Assembly (NCBI RefSeq): GCF_022985175.1
Contig: NC_066874.1
Coordinates: forward strand, 6,257,604 to 6,321,603
Direction of reading: 5' to 3'
Length of the DNA stretch: 64,000 bases
From: Labeo rohita
Lineage: Eukaryota > Chordata > Actinopteri > Cypriniformes > Cyprinidae
Under the pieces are notes generated by a model. That model ran no database searches, was not told the DNA's origin, and worked only from the letters and a program-made list of their open reading frames with translations. Positions 59,251 to 64,000 of this stretch are shown here, piece after piece. A program made the position numbers and the translations under genes. Numbering within the stretch: the first letter of the stretch is position 1; the number at the start of each line of letters is the position of its first letter.

Positions 59251-60754
59251 TGCTTTACCAGGTAAGCTAATGAGCAAGTTTACTATTTTAGAAAAGCCAT
59301 ACATGTGGAGCTGGTTATGTGATGCAATTGTCAAAATGTATTAGTTTACTTGTGTTTTGAGATTACTGTTTTATGCAAGGAACTGCATAAGAAAATTTAC
59401 TTTATTTATCTATAGGTACGTTTTTAGAATTTTGCAGTAATGTAGGTAGAGGCATGTTTTCCATGAGTTGTCTTATGAAACATCGAAATGCTTTGGTTAA
59501 CAGCTTAAAGAGTCTTTAAGTGCATCTCAGCAGTAAACAATCATATTTTTACATTCAGCTGTTGCTAAGGCTACCAAACCATTCCCAGCATTATCGATAA
59601 ACAGGGTTCATCGCCACAGAGTGCAGTCGTGGCTGACAGCTCACTCAGCCAAGCACTGGGTCGTAGCACAGCTGTGGAGGATGTCTGCTCAGTCATCTGG
59701 GGCTAAAATGAGGTAAACTCACAGCGCTTCATGAAAATGAAGAGTATGAGAGCAGAAAGCATGCAGGGTGGTGTGGGGAAGTGTGTCACACTGCACCAGA
59801 GGCACACGCTTGATGGCGGTGGCATCCGCGTGGCTGCTCTATACTTGCTGTTTGGATTGTCACATTAGTCATTCGCTGCTTGCTGACGGCTCATGTTATT
59901 AGCTTGATTTCTGTACATTTAGTAACGCATCATGAATAAAGAAGTTACCCAGGCAGAAAATATACAGATGATTCGCAGTTAAACTACAGCTATTTCACCT
60001 GAAGGGTATTGAATATTTACTTTATGTTGCATTTTAGTCTCGTTTGCTAAAGAAAGTATCACTGTTTCTGTTGGTCAAAACAAAATACTAAGGGTTTGGG
60101 ATTTTTATACAACTTCTGACCCTAAATATTACATTTTAAGGCATAACCTGTCCAGTACAGTTTGTGCTACAGACATGAACAATAGCTGTTATTATCATAA
60201 AGTTGTTTTTGAGAGGTGCAATTTTTTTCTAAGCAATTGTTGAAAGTTGATTGTAACAAATTATTTTTAACTGTCCTTCATTTTTTTAAATGAAGTAAAA
60301 ATCAAGCTGAATGGGGGCAGTTTAAAAGCAGAAATGTGAAGCTTGTAATTTCATATTCTTATTAAAACATTTTTCAGCATTGTATTATTACAGCTTTAAA
60401 GCCATAGAAATAATTGTTGTTTTAGGACTCATGGTGTAAAGTTGAATATAACTTTTCCACACCATGTTAACACATATTGTCTATGTCTTGTCACTATATT
60501 TTCCTTGTTAACAAAAAGTACTGCATTAATATGAAGGAATTTTCCTTTTTTATATAGGTGTTCTACCTGTATTTTTTTATTTTGTTTTTTTACAGTGTAA
60601 TGTTTACAAATTGGCCTTCCCTTAAAGTGCATCACTGTAATCCAGATTTTTGAAGAAAAGGATAGAAGTGTTATTAATTATCAAATTCATTTTTGTAGCA
60701 TCAATATTGTCCCACATGCTGTTGAGCTTTACTTCTACTGAACCGGGAGTATTC
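59251..60754. other. Unique sequence, no gene recognised
   Basis: 59600-59860 has moderate GC. An ATGTCTGCTCAG...AAATGAG|GTAAAC string at 59680-59716 mimics a short start exon but has no supporting context. Confidence 0.4.
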
Positions 60755-60755
60755 T

Positions 60756-61321
60756 ATGGAAGCCTGTTTCCACCACTGAATAAAAAAAGGGTAATTGCAA
60801 CTTTTTTTACTCAGAATTGCATGATACAAACTCGCAATTCTGACTTTTTTTCTCAGAATTGTGAGATATAAACTCGCAATTGCGAGTTATAAAGTCAGTA
60901 TTGTGTGTTATAAACTCACAATTGCAAGAAAAAACCCAGAATTAAACTCACAATTCTCAGAAATAAAGTTGCAATTCTGAGAAATTAAAAAATTGTGAGA
61001 TATAAAGTCACAATTGAGTTTATATCTCACAAATCTGACTTTATAACATGCTGTTGAGAGTCATTAAGTCTGAATTTAAACTGAAACTTTTCCCCCTTTA
61101 GAATTGGACTCACAATTGTGAGTTTATATCTTACAATTCTGAGAAAAAAAGTCAGAAATGGGAGATACAAACTCGCATTTGCGAGAAAAAAAGTCAGAAT
61201 TGGGAGATACAAACTCGCATTCGCAAGAAAAAATGTTTATATTTAGTTTATATTATGCACTTCTGAGAAAAAGTCACAAAAGTCACTTTTTTATTTAGTG
61301 GCAGAAACAGACTTCCATGAT
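60756..61321. mobile_element. TIR-bounded element made of GCAATTCTGAC-type inverted units
   Basis: The left end ATGGAAGCCTGTTTCCACCA continues to CTGAATAAAAAA. It is mirrored by TTTTTTATTTAGTGGCAGAA and ACAGACTTCCAT on the right. The body consists almost wholly of alternating CTCGCAATTCTGAC and GTCAGAATTG units with ATATAAACTCAC spacers. The flanking 8-mers AGTATTCT and GATATTCC agree at 5 of 8, differing by transitions only, which tentatively suggests a hAT-style 8-bp duplication. Confidence 0.75.
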
Positions 61322-61429
61322 ATTCCTTCAAGATTTTTGGGCACAAAAAAAAAAAAAAACCCAACAACAATAGACTTACACTGAGAGCAGAGCCTTATCC
61401 AGAGAACAGAATATCAGAAAGACTTGTGG

Positions 61430-61560
61430 GTGGGCTGTTTTGACTAGCAAGTAACCATCATGCAATCATCCAAAATACCCTAGCAACCACATAGTAATGA
61501 GCTCACAACCACTCTCAATACCTTAGCAACCACATATTGTAGCACTGCCCTGGCAAACAT
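61430..61560 (+). repeat. CCTAGCAACCACA minisatellite-like repeat
   Basis: ATACCCTAGCAACCACATAG, ATACCTTAGCAACCACATA and CTGCCCTGGCAAAC are degenerate copies of one unit of about 40 bp. Confidence 0.6.
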
Positions 61561-62305
61561 GTGGGAGCGTTAGTGATTGTGTGTATAGCGAAGATGCATA
61601 TTAAAGCTTTGCTAATTTCTCAACAGCTTCTTTCTATGTGCAGCTGACATTGAGCCAGGCTTGAGAAGGAGAGAACTTTTAAAGAAAATACACAAAGACG
61701 GTGCTGACTCGCTTTGTGTTTCCTCAGGGTTTACTGCGGTTTCTCATGAATGTGCATAATTCAAAGAATGGGTAGTGGAGATTACAACAGTGTGGCTATG
61801 ATGAAAAACACATTATTATATTTTCTGCTACATTTGCAGACTTCCTTCATGTAAGCGTTTGAAAATTGTGAACATTAGTGGTGGAGGGCGTGCCAGTGTT
61901 TGCGTGTGTGTGTGCATTTGAAGGTGAGAGACTGTTTCATCTCAGTTCCCATGATCCCCTTCCCCCTGACGCTCTATTCATCTCTCACGGTTTCCAGTGG
62001 GGTATGTCAGTCAGTCAGGCCTGGTCTCCAGCAGGGTAAATATACATACCGTCCGACCGGCCCCAGCACACATATTTGACCTAAAACCATGTCATTTCTG
62101 CTCAATGCTGTATTTACAAGTGCTCTGCGGCATGACTTCATTTGAAGACTACAGTCATGAGTAGTTTTTGCACACCCACACACAAAATGACTCCTTAATT
62201 AGTCTTTTATTTTTTTGACTTGATATCTAGTATTTGTAGTAAAATCTATAAATCTTACAAGATACACATTTTCAGAAGCAACACTTCATAAGATGCTTAG
62301 AGTTG
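61561..62305. other. No feature recognised
   Basis: Unique-looking, with a short TGTGTGTGTG run near 61904. Confidence 0.35.
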
Positions 62306-62309
62306 TTAA

Positions 62310-62658
62310 AGAAATAGTTCACCCAAAAATGAAAATTCTGTCATTAATTACTCACCCTCATGTCATTCCAAACCCATAAGACAGTTCATCTACAGAACAC
62401 AAATTACGATATTTTTGATGAAACCTGAGAGCTTTCTGACCCTCCATAGACAGCAACAGTACTCTCATCGTGGTAATCTCATGAACGTGTCTCGAAGACG
62501 TCTTCTTTGCACACAAAAAGTATGGACTATTTTAACAATGTTCTTATTACCTTTCTGGGACTTGAATGTGTCAGTTGCGTTGCTGTCTGTACAGGTTTGG
62601 AACGACATGAGGGTGAGTAATAAATGACAGAATTTTCATTTTTAAGTGAACTGTCCCT
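62310..62658. mobile_element. TTAA-flanked MITE (AGAAATAGTTCACCC type)
   Basis: TTAA (62306-62309 and 62659-62662) flanks AGAAATAGTTCACCCAAAAA and TTTAAGTGAACTGTCCCT. Mirrored inner blocks include ATTACTCACCCTCATGTCAT / CGACATGAGGGTGAGTAATA. It is 349 bp and the source of the open frame at 62415-62627. Confidence 0.88.
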
Positions 62659-62689
62659 TTAAGAATTTAATAGATTTCATTTTCAACAC

Positions 62690-62880
62690 AAGTATATTTT
62701 CTCTTACTGCACTGGCAGTTTTTTCCCCCACTTGTTTTAACTTGTTTATACTTAAAACTATAATAGTCCATTATACTTGAAAAAAAGGGAGGAAATCTTC
62801 CAGTGCAGTAAGCCAAAATATGCACTCTCGGAAAGCCAGTCTTGTCAAGAATTTTTTTTTACAGTGCACATTAAGAAACA
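62690..62880. repeat. CACTGGCAG/CCAGTGCAG inverted repeat fragment
   Basis: TTACTGCACTGGCAGTTTTT is mirrored by CTTCCAGTGCAGTAAG about 100 bp later, with TTTATACTTAAAAC / TTATACTTGAAAAA between. It probably is a small decayed MITE. Confidence 0.45.
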
Positions 62881-63351
62881 TTACTACAAAAAGTTTTTTT
62901 TCAGCTGTAGTCCCAGGACAGAAAGCCACCCTATAAAACGATTATGAAATTCAAATTACTTAATAATTAAAATTGTTATAAACATGCTAAAAAAATGCAT
63001 TTTTGTTCTAGTCTTCACAGTGCAAACAATTATTTTTTAACCACTATTTTCCCCTTGCTTTTAAATAAACGTCCTTAAAACAGAGTTGTGCTTTGATTTT
63101 GACAAAGTTGTCAAACAATCTTGTTCACACAGATCCACAAAAAAGACTAAAAATGCTGTATTACGCATGCCAGGCCAGTAGTTGGCGGTGTCACTTTGTA
63201 AAGAAACACTACTGTACACAAAGACTAAATAAGCATGCACACGATGTCACCAGTTTCACCAGTTTTCACAAACACAGAGACAATAACGGTGTCATTTTTC
63301 AAAAACATTCACTTTGTAACCCATTTTTCAAAACTTTACATTTCTAGGCCC
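62881..63351. other. No feature recognised
   Basis: AT-rich unique-looking sequence. The 84-codon plus frame at 63093-63347 has no recognisable domain. Confidence 0.35.
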
Positions 63352-63355
63352 TTAA

Positions 63356-64000
63356 AGGAGTAGTTCACTTCCAGAATAACAATTTACAGATAATGTACTC
63401 ACCCCCTTGTCATCCAAGATGTTCATGTCTTTCTTTCTTCAGTCGTAAAGAAATTATGTTTTTTTGAGGAAAACATTTCAGGAATTATCTCCATATAGTG
63501 GACTTAGGTGGTGCCCGCGAGTTTGAATGTCCAAAATGCAGTTTCAAAGGGCTCTAGCAAACCAATCAGTCATTTTCTAAAAATGTAATAAAATGTATAT
63601 ACTTTTTAACCTTAAATGCTCATCTTGTCTAGCTCTGTGATGCACATGTGTACTCTGTGTAATCCGGGTCAATCGAAAAACTCCCATCTCATTTTCTCCT
63701 CCAAATTAAAAATTGTCTTACGTCGCTGTTTTACCCTTTTTTGTAAAGGGCGTTTGACCTTCTTTGCATGTTCACTTTGTAAACACCAGATTGGTACTTC
63801 CGCAGTGATTTTAAACAATTTTAGCGTTGGAGGAGAAAATGAGATGGGAGTTTTTTGACATACCCTAATTGTATTAACCCGGATTACACAGAGTACACAT
63901 GTGCATGGCAAAGCTAGACAAGCATTTGAGGTTAAAAAGTATATAAATTTTATTTTTTTTTTTTAGAAAATGACATGTTTCGCTATATAAGACCTTTCTT
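63356..64000. mobile_element. Long palindromic TTAA-flanked element, copy 4 (cut by window edge)
   Basis: TTAA (63352-63355) precedes AGGAGTAGTTCACTTCCAGA. Both orientations of the coding remnant are visible around a short centre: CTCATTTTCTCCTCCAAATT at 63688 and GTTGGAGGAGAAAATGAGAT at 63825. The right end lies beyond the window. Confidence 0.8.

Noticed and set aside
59680..59716. ATGTCTGCTCAG...AAATGAG|GTAAAC as a short start exon (PLPPR4 proteins also begin MSA)
   Set aside because: Only the first three residues match, and the expected basic tail and membrane segment are absent.
1..64000. CRISPR array, operon, prophage or other prokaryotic system
   Set aside because: No regular spacer-repeat array and no dense coding; the base composition and introns are vertebrate. 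Tandem arrays present are minisatellites or MITE-derived.

Overview
The window looks like teleost fish genomic DNA, most likely from a cyprinid (zebrafish, carp or goldfish relatives). It has no operons, no dense coding and no prokaryotic features. It is AT-rich and CpG-poor, has GT-AG introns, and is filled with short non-autonomous DNA transposons of the kinds that dominate cyprinid genomes. The species call rests on my recognition of these repeat types; no search could be run.

One protein-coding gene is supported. On the minus strand, two coding exons (17301-17224, then 2076-1888) encode the N-terminus of a phospholipid phosphatase-related protein, closest to PLPPR5. Both splice junctions are phase 0 with good consensus sites. 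Together they give 89 codons covering the first membrane segment and first extracellular loop. The rest of the gene lies beyond position 1. A likely 5' non-coding exon ends at a good minus-strand donor at 29534, so roughly 1-29.8 kb is this gene's 5' part and is mostly intron. A CpG-rich, TATA-containing segment at about 35.4-36.0 kb, ending in a perfect plus-strand donor, looks like the promoter and first exon of another transcript running right. I found no coding exon for it in the remaining 28 kb.

The rest is mobile DNA and unique intronic or intergenic sequence. (1) Several families of short elements are flanked by TTAA and begin AGGG or AGGA, suggesting mobilisation by piggyBac-like transposases. 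One family carries a THAP-type C2CH zinc-finger remnant (1, 15.1 and 18.1 kb). Another is a long near-palindrome carrying a short acidic coding remnant (37.9, 47.2, 57.3 and 63.4 kb). (2) hAT-like elements show 8-bp target duplications, four of them perfect (940, 23613, 31429, 31831) and one diverged (38531). (3) There is a Tc1/mariner-like element with TA flanks (9927) and a probable PIF/Harbinger-like one with TTA flanks (53058). (4) Four tracts are built from an inverted GCAATTCTGAC-type unit; one has clear terminal inverted repeats. (5) There is one tRNA-derived SINE, several microsatellites and several nested insertions.

No tRNA, rRNA, CRISPR or viral gene was recognised. Nothing here amounts to a clearly new biological system. 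The most interesting items are the coding remnants trapped in TTAA elements, the inverted-unit tracts, and the layout of the PLPPR5 5' region with a possible neighbouring promoter.
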